Made by a program: the position numbers and the translations under genes. From Promethearchaeota archaeon (GTDB lineage Archaea > Asgardarchaeota > Lokiarchaeia > Sigyniarchaeales > SOKP01), in contig RDOE01000001.1 of NCBI GenBank assembly GCA_011364975.1, positions 48,707 through 112,706 of the forward strand: a stretch of 64,000 bases of DNA, given 5' to 3'. Positions 15,811 through 24,302 of this stretch are shown piece after piece. Below the pieces are notes generated by a model. That model saw only the letters and a list, made by a program, of their open reading frames with translations, ran no database searches and was not told the origin of the DNA. Each line of letters begins with the position of its first letter. Position 1 is the first letter of the stretch.

Positions 15811-17097
15811 TTAGAAATCCCCACAAAGAAAAGCAAGAATTTCCTTGATGAATTTTTTCATATCCTTGATTCTAATATTTTCATTAACACCATGAGTATT
15901 TGATCCACCATATGTTACCCCCCGAATTATAATATTCTGAGTATTTAATAATTGAGCTACAAACCCAACATCAAACGTAATAGCCATACCTTGTTTCCGA
16001 ATTTTATTTTCTGGAATATTATGAACCTTTATGATGATATTTTTAATTTTTTGGACATCAGGGGAATTAATATCAACTTTAAATGAAGGATAAGAATAAT
16101 CAAACCGAACTTTGACATCCAGTGCATTACTCTTCTCTTTACCTCTCTCTATTGCATCCAATATTTCCTTTTTAACGTCTTCATATTTTTCATCAGGGAT
16201 AATTCTCCTATTTATAATTAAATGACAGATTCCGGGGATGATGTTAGATTTTTGGCCAGCTTTTATTACGTCTAAGTTTAATAGAGGAGTTAAATTCTTT
16301 TTTTGAGCGACTATTGAATCTGGAAACCCTGGGATATCCTTACTTTGGCGAGATTCCACATTTTTCTTCAGTTTTAGTAGTTCAACTAAGATAGGAACCA
16401 TAGCTTCCAAAGCGTTAACACCCATAAAGCTTAATCCTGAATGAGAACTTCGTCCTATAGTTTCAATTTCAACATCTAAATTTCCTGCAGAGCCCATAAG
16501 TAGGATAGGATCAACTGAAAAATCCATACAAAAAATTGCTCCTTTCGCATAACCCTTTTCTGCCAAGTATCTGGCGCCGGGGTAAAATCCAAGTTCTTCA
16601 TCGGTACAACTTAGTACATTGATATTATAGTTCGGAACAATGTTAAAATCTTTTATAATTCGAAGTGCTAAAATTAAGCAAACCATTGCTCCTTTGTTAT
16701 CGCCAACACCTCGCCCAAAAATTTTTCCACCTTTTAATGTAGGTTTAAAGGGAGGGAATTTCCATTTATCATCTCCTTGATCAACCGCTGGAACAACATC
16801 CATGTGACCAAAAAATGAAACTTCTTGTTTTTGCCCAAAATCTTTTGTTGCTACAAGATTAATTCGAGAGCCTTCAATATTGTAGGGTATTTGGTTTATC
16901 AAATTATTTGGAAGGATAACCTCTTCTAATGTATATCCTAATTCTTCAAATATTGGACAGATTGCATCAATATATTCCCTATATGAATTTCCTGGTGGAA
17001 CAGTAGTGTCAATGCTACATAATGTTGTTATTAATGACATAATAGTCTGTTTATCGATCTTATCGACTTCTTCAAAAAGATTTTCTAAGCTAATCAT
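15811..17097 (-). CDS. M20 family metallopeptidase (ArgE/DapE type), copy B
   Basis: Paralogue of the adjacent copy A with the same motif order: FFGHMDVVPAVD, GRGVGDNKGAMV, CTDEELG, and GSNTHGVNEN near the C-terminus. Both begin with a matching stretch (SIDTTVPPGNSYREY in B, AIDTTVPPGNSYREY in A). Copy B differs at the third ligand region (CMDFSVDP against CMEGVTIP in A) and in the substrate loop (GMAITFDVGFVAQ against GASGSTDMGFVSE in A), so the substrates may have diverged. It lacks the acidic residue right after the CM motif at the same place as A, which is worth a structural check. It has no signal peptide. Confidence 0.87.
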   Translation of the reverse strand: MISLENLFEEVDKIDKQTIMSLITTLCSIDTTVPPGNSYREYIDAICPIFEELGYTLEEVILPNNLINQIPYNIEGSRINLVATKDFGQKQEVSFFGHMDVVPAVDQGDDKWKFPPFKPTLKGGKIFGRGVGDNKGAMVCLILALRIIKDFNIVPNYNINVLSCTDEELGFYPGARYLAEKGYAKGAIFCMDFSVDPILLMGSAGNLDVEIETIGRSSHSGLSFMGVNALEAMVPILVELLKLKKNVESRQSKDIPGFPDSIVAQKKNLTPLLNLDVIKAGQKSNIIPGICHLIINRRIIPDEKYEDVKKEILDAIERGKEKSNALDVKVRFDYSYPSFKVDINSPDVQKIKNIIIKVHNIPENKIRKQGMAITFDVGFVAQLLNTQNIIIRGVTYGGSNTHGVNENIRIKDMKKFIKEILAFLCGDF

Positions 17098-17212
17098 GAT
17101 TTTATAATAATTATAAAGTTTATGTAGAGAAAACGTAAGATTTTTTTAATATTTAATTAATCGAAAGAATTTGCTTTATTTTATGACAAGGTTTATAAAA
17201 GTAATTTATTTT

Positions 17213-18322
17213 TTACCATAATAATATTTTACCACATTTTTTACAAATTCCTTCATTAATTTGCATATTAAGACAATTTTGGTGATACTGAGTACCACAA
17301 GATTGGCATTTATAAATCTTACCAGTATAATCGCCAAAATCATAACCACAATACTCACACTTATTTGCAAAAGAAAAATTGTTATCGTTTAAATTAACTT
17401 CTACAATTTGAGTGGTCCCTGTTAATGCTGAGTTAGCATTAGAAGGAATAAGGTATTGATCATTTTGAGGCATTTGTGCCCATTGATGTTGTTGCGAAGG
17501 TTGATCTTGCTCCCAATTAGAAACATAACCGGGAGCTGGTTTTTTGGATATCCCTATCTTCTGAGAGATTTTCTCGTCTAAAATGTTAGTTAAAATTAAA
17601 GCTGAAGCGTATTTACCTTTAACACCCCCTTTTTGTAAGTGAGTATGGGAAATCATATGAATCACACGCCCACCTGTCTTTCCATAATCAAAATAACAAA
17701 ATACAGGAGCTTCACCCCATTTTTGTTTGATTTCCCAAGATACAATTAATACCTTAACTTCAGGATTTAGTACTTGAATTGGAAATGATCTCGTTTCAAG
17801 CCACCATTTGAATTCAGCGTTTTTAGCATTTTTTGATACTCCTTTTTGCCATTTATCTTGCTGTATTTCACTTATAACTCCTTCTAAAAAAGGGTGATTT
17901 TGCTCAAGAATTTGACATGATACTACAGCATCTGCAGTTTTTGCACCATTCCATCTTATAAAACCAGGAAAAATTACTTCAACAATGTGTTTAATTGCCC
18001 AATCTGTCGTAATTAACCACCCTCCTTTAAGTGAAACATACTCACTAACTCTTGGTAATGCAGAGCTAGGAATTTGATCTCCAGGGCATCCTATCAAAAC
18101 AACATCAAAGTCACCAAGATTGTATTTCATAATTTCCGTTGGTTTGATTGTTTCATGCTTTGCAGCATACATATGGTCTACCACTTTTTTTGGTTTCTCA
18201 TAACGACCTTCGATTGCTAAGATTTTACCGTGTTTTTCAACAGCCTCTACAACATCTTTCTTATTTAAAGCTTCCATTTTCCGTTTTTTTACTTCAGAGT
18301 ATAAATCCTTCCAGCTACTCAT
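17213..18322 (-). CDS. Amidotransferase-fold (GATase1-like) protein with C-terminal RING/PHD-like zinc domain
   Basis: The N-terminal ~250 residues read like a class I amidotransferase/ThuA-type flavodoxin-like fold: KILAIEGRY, YNLGDFDVVLIGCPGDQIP, EYVSLKGGWLITTDWA and later GRVIHMISHTHLQKGG. No standard GxCxG nucleophile elbow is seen, so it may not be an active amidotransferase. After a Gln/Pro-rich linker (about 285-310, EQDQPSQQHQW) comes a C4HC3 zinc motif: CEYC, 13 residues, CQSC, 4, H, 2, C, 9, CKKC. This spacing fits PHD/RING-like treble-clef domains, which in eukaryotes mediate protein binding or ubiquitin transfer. The combination is not one I know. It sits between peptidase genes. 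Confidence 0.6.
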   Translation of the reverse strand: MSSWKDLYSEVKKRKMEALNKKDVVEAVEKHGKILAIEGRYEKPKKVVDHMYAAKHETIKPTEIMKYNLGDFDVVLIGCPGDQIPSSALPRVSEYVSLKGGWLITTDWAIKHIVEVIFPGFIRWNGAKTADAVVSCQILEQNHPFLEGVISEIQQDKWQKGVSKNAKNAEFKWWLETRSFPIQVLNPEVKVLIVSWEIKQKWGEAPVFCYFDYGKTGGRVIHMISHTHLQKGGVKGKYASALILTNILDEKISQKIGISKKPAPGYVSNWEQDQPSQQHQWAQMPQNDQYLIPSNANSALTGTTQIVEVNLNDNNFSFANKCEYCGYDFGDYTGKIYKCQSCGTQYHQNCLNMQINEGICKKCGKILLW

Positions 18323-18420
18323 TTATTCATCATCTATTTTAATGTTATAAAGAATTTAATGTTATTTTTATAAGTAATAAAAGATATTACATATTTATAT
18401 TTTCATGGAAGTCGTTGAAT

Positions 18421-19926
18421 ATGGAAAATTTAAAAGAACTAGGAGATCCTCAAGAATTTTGGGAATATATTTACGCTATATCCAAAATTCCACGATGTTC
18501 TGAACATGAGGAGCATATAAGGAATTTTGTCTTAAATGAGGCTGAAAAGATGGGTTTTGTTGCTGAAAGGGATGAAATTGGAAATATTGTAATAAGAGTT
18601 CCTTATCCCTCAGCTATCGAAAAAGCTACTCTAAAAGTTGTGTTACAATGCCATATGGACATGGTTTGCGAAAAAAATGAAGGACTTGACCATGATTTTT
18701 CTAAAGATCCTTTAAAATTAAAGTTAATTGAAATTGAAGGTGAAAAATGGTTAACTGCTGAAGGAACTACTCTCGGGGCGGATAATGGTGTAGGGATTGC
18801 ATACAATCTTGCTATTATGAAAAAAGTGTATGAAGGGAGTTTAGATCTAGGACCTCTTGATTTAGATTTATTATTCACAGTTGATGAAGAACAAGGGCTA
18901 ACTGGTGCTAGTAAAATGAATAAAGGCTTAATAAGCGGAAAGTATTTGTTAAACCTTGACTCTGAAGAAGATGATAAATTTACAATTGGTTGTGCTGGAG
19001 GTAGAGTTTTTACAATTGAAACTAAGCTCGAAGAAGAACAACTAATTGAGATTCAAGAAAGTCTAACAGGGATGAGAATTGATATTTTTGGACTGATTGG
19101 AGGACATTCAGGTACTGATATCAATAAAAGAAGAGGAAATGCAATAAAAATATTAGTAGAGATCTTATGGAAACTCAATACCAAATTTTCAATTTATATC
19201 CAATCATTAGAGGGTGGAAATAAATCTAATGCTATTCCAAGAGAAACTCATGCTATTTTATATATTAACAAAGCACAATCTACTAAAATAAAAGAGTTTA
19301 TTGAGGAGATTTTCTCGAATATTAAAAAATTATATTTTGGCACTGAATCAAACTTAGCTATATCTATTGAAGAATTAGATGAAATTGATGGAACAACGGT
19401 GTTCAGTAAGCAATTCCAACTTAAATTCATAAATATTTTACATCTAATGCCGAATGGCCCTGTTTACTTACATCCTACTAGTAATGGATTAGTACATACT
19501 TCTTTAAATTTAGCTTCTATTCATACTTTAGAAAATTCTATAAAAATACAAATTAGCACTCGAAGTTTAACCGAGTATGATAAGGATGTGTTATTTGAAA
19601 AAGTTCAAACACTTTTAGGATTATCTCACTTAGATGCAAATATAATTATTAATACAGTATATCCTTCCTGGCCTCCAAATTTTCAATCTGAACTGGTAAA
19701 AAAATCAAAAAAGATATACTATGAAATCTTTAATGAAGAAGTTACAATCCAAGCGATTCACGCGGGATTGGAATGTGCATATTTTGCGGATTATTTTCCA
19801 AAAATGGAAATGATCTCACTTGGTCCAAATGTAATTGGAAATCATTCTCCAGATGAAAGATTGAATGTTCAAAGTGTGGTAAAAGTATGGAAATATTTGA
19901 TAGCGTTATTAAAAAACTTGATTTGA
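18421..19926 (+). CDS. pepD: Cytosol non-specific dipeptidase (PepD, M20C)
   Basis: Zinc dipeptidase of the Xaa-His dipeptidase family that cleaves dipeptides in the cytoplasm. Motifs: YAISKIPRCSEHEEHIR near the N-terminus, QCHMDMVCEKN (first metal ligand, about residue 80), GTTLGADNGVGIA (bridging Asp), FTVDEEQGLTGA (catalytic Glu) and GGHSGTDINKRRGNAIK (lid domain). The C-terminal IHAGLECAYFADYFP and GNHSPDER are also family hallmarks. The track starts at a TTG at 18415; the ATG two codons later (18421) is preferred. A TATA-like ATATTTATATTT lies about 25 nt upstream, so the mRNA is probably leaderless. Its 501 residues are close to the E. coli enzyme. Confidence 0.93.
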   Translation: MENLKELGDPQEFWEYIYAISKIPRCSEHEEHIRNFVLNEAEKMGFVAERDEIGNIVIRVPYPSAIEKATLKVVLQCHMDMVCEKNEGLDHDFSKDPLKLKLIEIEGEKWLTAEGTTLGADNGVGIAYNLAIMKKVYEGSLDLGPLDLDLLFTVDEEQGLTGASKMNKGLISGKYLLNLDSEEDDKFTIGCAGGRVFTIETKLEEEQLIEIQESLTGMRIDIFGLIGGHSGTDINKRRGNAIKILVEILWKLNTKFSIYIQSLEGGNKSNAIPRETHAILYINKAQSTKIKEFIEEIFSNIKKLYFGTESNLAISIEELDEIDGTTVFSKQFQLKFINILHLMPNGPVYLHPTSNGLVHTSLNLASIHTLENSIKIQISTRSLTEYDKDVLFEKVQTLLGLSHLDANIIINTVYPSWPPNFQSELVKKSKKIYYEIFNEEVTIQAIHAGLECAYFADYFPKMEMISLGPNVIGNHSPDERLNVQSVVKVWKYLIALLKNLI

Positions 19927-20013
19927 ATTTCTAACAACATTTTCTTTTCAAGAAAAAAATTTTAATGCTAAAAAAGTTTATAGAATTAAGAGGAAAAAAT
20001 ATTTAAAATTATT

Positions 20014-20529
20014 ATGCAGAAACAAACATCAAATAAAGAAGAAGTAAGTGGATCAGAAACGATCTTTGAAAAAATAAAGGATAAAACACCTTGGATTTTT
20101 GGAAAAACCTTAAAAAAACCAAAAATTTTATTTCCTAGAATGAATAGAGGGAAAATGGATATCCCGTTACCAGGTAAATCTATAGCTGTGATTGCTGTTT
20201 ATGTTGTATTGTTTCTTCTCCAAACAGGGATCGTTTATTTAATTTATCGTGATCCTCCTGCGTTAGGAGCAGATCCTACTACAGGTGATCCCCTTTTTCT
20301 CTATCCTGATATTAATGAATCATTTATTATCGAAGGAATTGTAGCTTCAATATTTATATTTCTTTGTTCTGCAGGATTTATAATGCTATATCAAGCATCT
20401 AAATATGTGTACAATAAAGCTATAGCAATAAGAATTTTGGTTGTGGGAATAGTTTTGATCTTAGCTGCTTTTGGAGCTTTACAAGCAATGACGAGTATAA
20501 AATTGGGTGAAAGACTCTTCAACATCTAA
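20014..20529 (+). CDS. OSTC/Ost3-Ost6-like oligosaccharyltransferase subunit
   Basis: Predicted membrane subunit of an oligosaccharyltransferase. After a charged N-terminus the protein has LKKPKILFP (residues ~43-51), a helix AVIAVYVVLFLLQTGIVYLIY, then the loop RDPPALGADPTTGDPLFLYPDINESFIIEGIVASIFIFLCSAGFIML and further helices. This follows human OSTC in order: LKKPPWLHMP, a helix ending GGIIYDVIVEPPSVG, the loop, [22 protein letters not shown]. The IxEGxxAS-F motif is the strongest point. It lacks the thioredoxin domain of Ost3/Ost6, so it resembles OSTC rather than those. Ost3/6-like proteins are among the eukaryotic signature proteins reported in Asgard archaea. Confidence 0.75.
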   Translation: MQKQTSNKEEVSGSETIFEKIKDKTPWIFGKTLKKPKILFPRMNRGKMDIPLPGKSIAVIAVYVVLFLLQTGIVYLIYRDPPALGADPTTGDPLFLYPDINESFIIEGIVASIFIFLCSAGFIMLYQASKYVYNKAIAIRILVVGIVLILAAFGALQAMTSIKLGERLFNI

Positions 20530-20674
20530 TTTTTGACTTTGTTCTCTTTTTAATATAAAGTTAGATATTTTTATCTAAAATAGTGTAAGGAGTAAATCTT
20601 AATTTGATAAGATGGGTCGAGAAATAAAAAAAAAGAAAAAATTGGTATTTCACTAAAAAAAATTTGAATGATTT

Positions 20675-21076
20675 TTAACCTAATGTTGCAATATACTTCT
20701 CATAATCTGATTTAGAAAGTAAATTACCTTTTTCAGATCCCCAATTCGAGGGTTCAATTTTATAGAGCCAAGCCGCAAAAGCATCTTCATTTATTTTTTC
20801 TGGTTCATCCATTAAGGCGCTATTGATTTCAGTTACATTACCGCTAACGGGGGAATAGATGTCTCCAACCGCTTTTGAGGATTCTACAGTCGCATCTATT
20901 GGATCTGAAGTTGGTTCATCGCCATCCATAGTTATTTGTTCGAGAGTTGCACCATCAAGAGCATCTAAATCAACAAAACTTATTTCTCCCAGCTGCTCAG
21001 CAGCATAAGGAGTAAGTCCTACCGCAAATGTTTCATCATCAAACCATTGATGAGTTTTTGTAAACCATTTCGCCAT
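20675..21076 (-). CDS. gcvH: Glycine cleavage system H protein / lipoyl carrier
   Basis: Lipoyl-bearing carrier protein. The lipoyl-lysine site is in ATVESSKAVGDIYSPVSG (Lys near residue 69), with the family N-terminus WFTKTHQWF, GLTPYAAEQLGEISFVDL and the end of NEDAFAAWLYKIEPSN. Its 133 residues match GcvH. No P, T or L protein is in the window, so it could serve glycine cleavage elsewhere or be a carrier for lipoate assembly. It stands alone on the minus strand between plus-strand genes. Codon use is relatively GC-rich, as in the ferredoxin gene, in line with high expression. Confidence 0.93.
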   Translation of the reverse strand: MAKWFTKTHQWFDDETFAVGLTPYAAEQLGEISFVDLDALDGATLEQITMDGDEPTSDPIDATVESSKAVGDIYSPVSGNVTEINSALMDEPEKINEDAFAAWLYKIEPSNWGSEKGNLLSKSDYEKYIATLG

Positions 21077-21209
21077 AAATTATCCATCTCTTTCTGATTA
21101 ATTTTAAAATTATTAAATAATTGAATTTATGTGAATAATAGAATTAATTATATCAATAATATAAAATTTTTTTATTAAATTAAATCTCATTAAACAATTT
21201 TTCAAAGGT

Positions 21210-22043
21210 ATGGTCCAAAATAATATCGAAAAATTAAATTTTTATCCTCAATTTAAGAAATGGTATTTCAAAATATTACGAGCCTTTAAATTTGATTATC
21301 AAGACGATATTCGTGCCGCTGAAATTTTATCAGAAATACTTAATGAAAAAAGTAAGTTCTGGAATCCGTTGGAGGTGTTTAATTCGTTTCAGAATTATAT
21401 TCAATCGAAAAAAATGTTATTTATTTATGGATGTGGACCTAGCCTTGAAAAGACAGTAATAAAACTAAGAAAAGTTTTAGGGGACAATTTTTTTTCTAAT
21501 GTAATAAATTTCGCGGCAGATGGTGCTTCAGTATTTTTAAGAGAGAATCAAATTCCTCTTGATGCAATTTTTACTGATTTAGATGGGATCTCAAAAAGGG
21601 AGTTTGAATTAGCGCAATATGTAGTTATACATGCTCATGGAGATAATATCGATAAAATTATTAAATTTAAGGATGAAATTCTTAAATTCAAAAACCTAAT
21701 AGGTACTGTACAAGTAAACCCAACAAATATTACAATAAATCTTGGAGGATTCACTGATGGAGATAGAATTCTCTTCTTTTTAAGACCTTTATTATTACCT
21801 TATCATAAAATATTCTTAATCGGTATGGACTTCAATAGTTGGGTAGGAAAATATTCTAAACCTGAATATAAAAAGATTCAAAAAGCAACAAGTATAAAAC
21901 GAAAGAAGCTTAAATATGCCTTAAAATTATTAAAATGGCTTCAAGGGTTAATTAAAAACGAATTAATTTTTATAAATTCAAACTTAAAATCAAAAAAGTT
22001 TAGAAATATATCAATTGAAGAATTTATTAAATCTTGGAGTTAA
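21210..22043 (+). CDS. mptE: 6-hydroxymethyl-7,8-dihydropterin pyrophosphokinase (archaeal MptE)
   Basis: Archaeal enzyme that pyrophosphorylates 6-hydroxymethyl-dihydropterin in the pathway to tetrahydromethanopterin or folate (DUF115 family). Motifs: LFIYGCGPSLE (about residues 69-79), FAADGASVFL, DAIFTDLDGISK and VIHAHGDNIDKI, then TVQVNPTNITINLGGFTDGDR and KIFLIGMDFNSWVGKYSKP. All are in MptE order. Its 277 residues are slightly longer than the usual 230-250 because of an N-terminal helical stretch. A TATA-like ATTAAATTAAATC lies ~28 nt before the ATG and the GGT abuts the start, so the mRNA may be leaderless. Confidence 0.88.
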   Translation: MVQNNIEKLNFYPQFKKWYFKILRAFKFDYQDDIRAAEILSEILNEKSKFWNPLEVFNSFQNYIQSKKMLFIYGCGPSLEKTVIKLRKVLGDNFFSNVINFAADGASVFLRENQIPLDAIFTDLDGISKREFELAQYVVIHAHGDNIDKIIKFKDEILKFKNLIGTVQVNPTNITINLGGFTDGDRILFFLRPLLLPYHKIFLIGMDFNSWVGKYSKPEYKKIQKATSIKRKKLKYALKLLKWLQGLIKNELIFINSNLKSKKFRNISIEEFIKSWS

Positions 22044-22055
22044 TTAAGATATTAT

Positions 22056-22853
22056 TTAAATTTTGTAATCTTTAACACCACTTTTGGTTATTTTATATAA
22101 TACTTTTTTTTCTGGAAACATGGAAGATTTAACATAATGAATATACCCTTTGTCTTCTTCTTTATAACTTAAATATAGAAACTCTGAAAAGAAATGATTT
22201 AAAAATTGTTGACCAACAGGAATTTCTTTAATATTCGAATCTGCTGAGAAACTAGGAGATATTTGAGCCGTCAAAAGTGTTATTAAATTATATTTATTAG
22301 TAAGATTATTAACTTGTTCCAAGATACCATAAAAAAGAGATTTAGTTTGATAATTTGAAAAATGTTTGCTACCAATATCCAATCTATAATAGTTATTTAT
22401 TGAGTCAATTATTAGTAATTGAATCTTATGACTAATTATAATATTTTCTAACTCATTTAATTTTAGTTGTAATGCATTATTACTTAGAATTTTTGATACT
22501 AAAATATTTTTTAAAACATCTTCACTTTTAAGGTTTCTAGTTAATGATAATTCGTTAACTCTTTCGGGGCGAAAAGTATTTTCAGTATCTAAAAAAACTG
22601 ACTTAATAGAATTATAATAAGCTTGAACACAAATATGGTGACAGATTTGTGTTTTACCGGTCTTATTTGCACCAAAGATTATATATGAATTTTGAGGATA
22701 AAATCCTCCGTTAAGAACATTATCAATATTTTTTGATCCAAACTTGATATAAGGTATATGTTCTTCATTTTTTTGGATATTATTGAGCATAATTTTTTCA
22801 GTATATACTTGAGTATGCTTCAAATCACGTAAAAAAACATTATTGTAATTCAT
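22056..22853 (-). CDS. RadA/RadB-like RecA-superfamily ATPase
   Basis: DNA-recombination ATPase paralogue. Walker A is GANKTGKTQ (about residues 60-68) and the RadA-type VFLDTENTFRPERVNEL follows, with a Walker B IQLLIIDSINNYYRL (about 145-160) and the C-terminal KKVLYKITKSGVKDY, which matches RadA's VFRITxxGIxD end. It lacks the N-terminal helix-hairpin-helix domain of true RadA, so it belongs with RadB-like accessory proteins that help load the recombinase. The L1/L2 DNA-binding loops are short. It is convergent with mptE (12 bp apart). A second, more divergent relative lies at 26721-27410. Confidence 0.82.
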   Translation of the reverse strand: MNYNNVFLRDLKHTQVYTEKIMLNNIQKNEEHIPYIKFGSKNIDNVLNGGFYPQNSYIIFGANKTGKTQICHHICVQAYYNSIKSVFLDTENTFRPERVNELSLTRNLKSEDVLKNILVSKILSNNALQLKLNELENIIISHKIQLLIIDSINNYYRLDIGSKHFSNYQTKSLFYGILEQVNNLTNKYNLITLLTAQISPSFSADSNIKEIPVGQQFLNHFFSEFLYLSYKEEDKGYIHYVKSSMFPEKKVLYKITKSGVKDYKI

Positions 22854-23045
22854 TTTATATTACAATCTTAATTTTTCCTTTTTCCTATTTTAAATATAGG
22901 TTAATGATTATTAAAATATTAAAGATAGATCAATAGACTAAATTTAAATAGAAAAATTAATTTTAGAGTAATTCTAAAATAATAATTATAGTATTGTTCA
23001 ATTATTAATTTAAATTTTCTAAATAAAATTTAATAACTTTTAAAA

Positions 23046-23657
23046 ATGGCAAAAAAAAAGAAGGAAGTCTGTCCTTATTGTGGAAATAGTTTTGCTTATC
23101 TAAGTCGCCATAAATGTAAAGTAAAAGATAGAGTTGAAGGTTCAGAAGATTCTGATAAATCAGACGTAGAACGAAGAGAAGAACGGAGAGAGGAAAGAAA
23201 AAAAGAAGAAGGACGAAATCTTCGAAGAAGTGAAAAAACGGTATTAGATATTATTTCTAAAGAAAAGGAAGTTTATTTTGAAGATTTATTAAATTTAACT
23301 AATTTAAATCTTATCGAGCTTGATAAAATATTAGATGTTTTAGAACTTCAATCAAAAATAAAAGTAAATCGAGAATTAATAGATGCCTCATGGACAAAGC
23401 ATATTTCATTAATCGAAGAGATTAATGTAGATGTTAAAGATCTTAAAATAGATCCTAATAAAATAGATTTCATTTTAGATATTTTCTCATATCAACCGTG
23501 CTTAACTTGCCCTTTTTCAAGTAAATGCAATGATACAAATGTGGATCAATTTAATCCTCACCATTGTATATGGCTTTCAGAATGGATTAATGAGGCCCTA
23601 GAAGGAAGAGTTTATAGAGTAAATTTTGATGAAATTCAAACAGAATTAGTAGAATAA
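23046..23657 (+). CDS. RPC34-like winged-helix transcription protein with N-terminal zinc knuckle
   Basis: Predicted relative of the RNA polymerase III subunit RPC34/RPC39 (archaeal orthologues are known from Crenarchaeota and Thaumarchaeota). The C-terminal CLTCPFSSKC...FNPHHCIWLSEWI (about residues 155-185) matches the RPC34 end CxxCPxxxxCx-n-I/FxPxxCxYxxEWL, which binds an Fe-S cluster. Before it are a winged helix (RRSEKTVLDIISKEKEVYFEDLLNLTNL, about 63-110) and a linker. The N-terminus adds a zinc-finger-like CPYCGNSFAYLSRHKCK (8-24) and a highly charged Arg/Glu helix. It meets the RlmE gene tail to tail with no spacing. Target promoters are unknown. Confidence 0.7.
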   Translation: MAKKKKEVCPYCGNSFAYLSRHKCKVKDRVEGSEDSDKSDVERREERREERKKEEGRNLRRSEKTVLDIISKEKEVYFEDLLNLTNLNLIELDKILDVLELQSKIKVNRELIDASWTKHISLIEEINVDVKDLKIDPNKIDFILDIFSYQPCLTCPFSSKCNDTNVDQFNPHHCIWLSEWINEALEGRVYRVNFDEIQTELVE

Positions 23658-24293
23658 TTATTTTTTTTTTAAGCCTATAAGATAAATCTCATTACTTTTT
23701 TTATTTGAAGCCCTAGGTTTAAAGCTTTTCACAATTACAAAAGTTTCTTTCATTTTTTTGAAGAAGTTGTCAAAATCAGCACCCTGAAATAATTTAACCA
23801 CTAAGCTTCCTCTAACTCTTAAATATTTAGAGAGTTTAATAATTTCAAGACATAAATTTACCTGTCTTGATTGATCACTGAACTTATTACCAGATTTATT
23901 GATACTTGCGTCAGAAATTATCAGATCAATCTGGTTTTCATTAAAATATGTTTCAATCTCATTTTTAAATTGAGGATTAGTTAAATCCATCTTTATTACT
24001 TTAATACCCTCAATAGGAGTTATATTCTTTGTATCCACTCCCATTATTTTATAATGATCTCTATGATAGTATTGATCTTTATATCTCCCAATATTGTCTT
24101 CGGCATATTTTTTAGCAACCTGTAACCATGATCCGGGAGCACTACCTAAATCTAATATATAAAAAGACCTTTTAAAAATATTAAATCTATTTTGTAAATC
24201 TATAAGTTTATAAGCAGAGCGTGCTCTATAACCTTCTTTCTTAGCTTTATTATAATGGTATTCTTGTCCATGTTCTTGAGGATTTTTTGACAT
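23658..24293 (-). CDS. rlmE: RlmE/FtsJ-type rRNA 2'-O-methyltransferase
   Basis: SAM-dependent 2'-O-methyltransferase for rRNA (RrmJ/FtsJ family). The N-terminus KKEGYRARSAYKLIDLQNRF carries the first catalytic Lys, the SAM loop is LDLGSAPGSWLQVA (about residues 48-61), DLIISDASINKSG carries the Asp (about 129) and SLVVKLFQGAD the second Lys (about 169). The closing ASNKKSNEIYLIGLK has the final Glu. The full K-D-K-E tetrad is therefore present. Nine bases separate it from the trm1 gene upstream, suggesting an RNA-modification operon. Confidence 0.93.
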   Translation of the reverse strand: MSKNPQEHGQEYHYNKAKKEGYRARSAYKLIDLQNRFNIFKRSFYILDLGSAPGSWLQVAKKYAEDNIGRYKDQYYHRDHYKIMGVDTKNITPIEGIKVIKMDLTNPQFKNEIETYFNENQIDLIISDASINKSGNKFSDQSRQVNLCLEIIKLSKYLRVRGSLVVKLFQGADFDNFFKKMKETFVIVKSFKPRASNKKSNEIYLIGLKKK

Positions 24294-24302
24294 TTTTAAC
24301 TA

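Noticed and set aside
22056-22853. Calling this gene the main recombinase RadA
   Set aside because: The N-terminal helix-hairpin-helix domain and polymerisation motif are missing, so only a RadA/RadB-like paralogue is supported.
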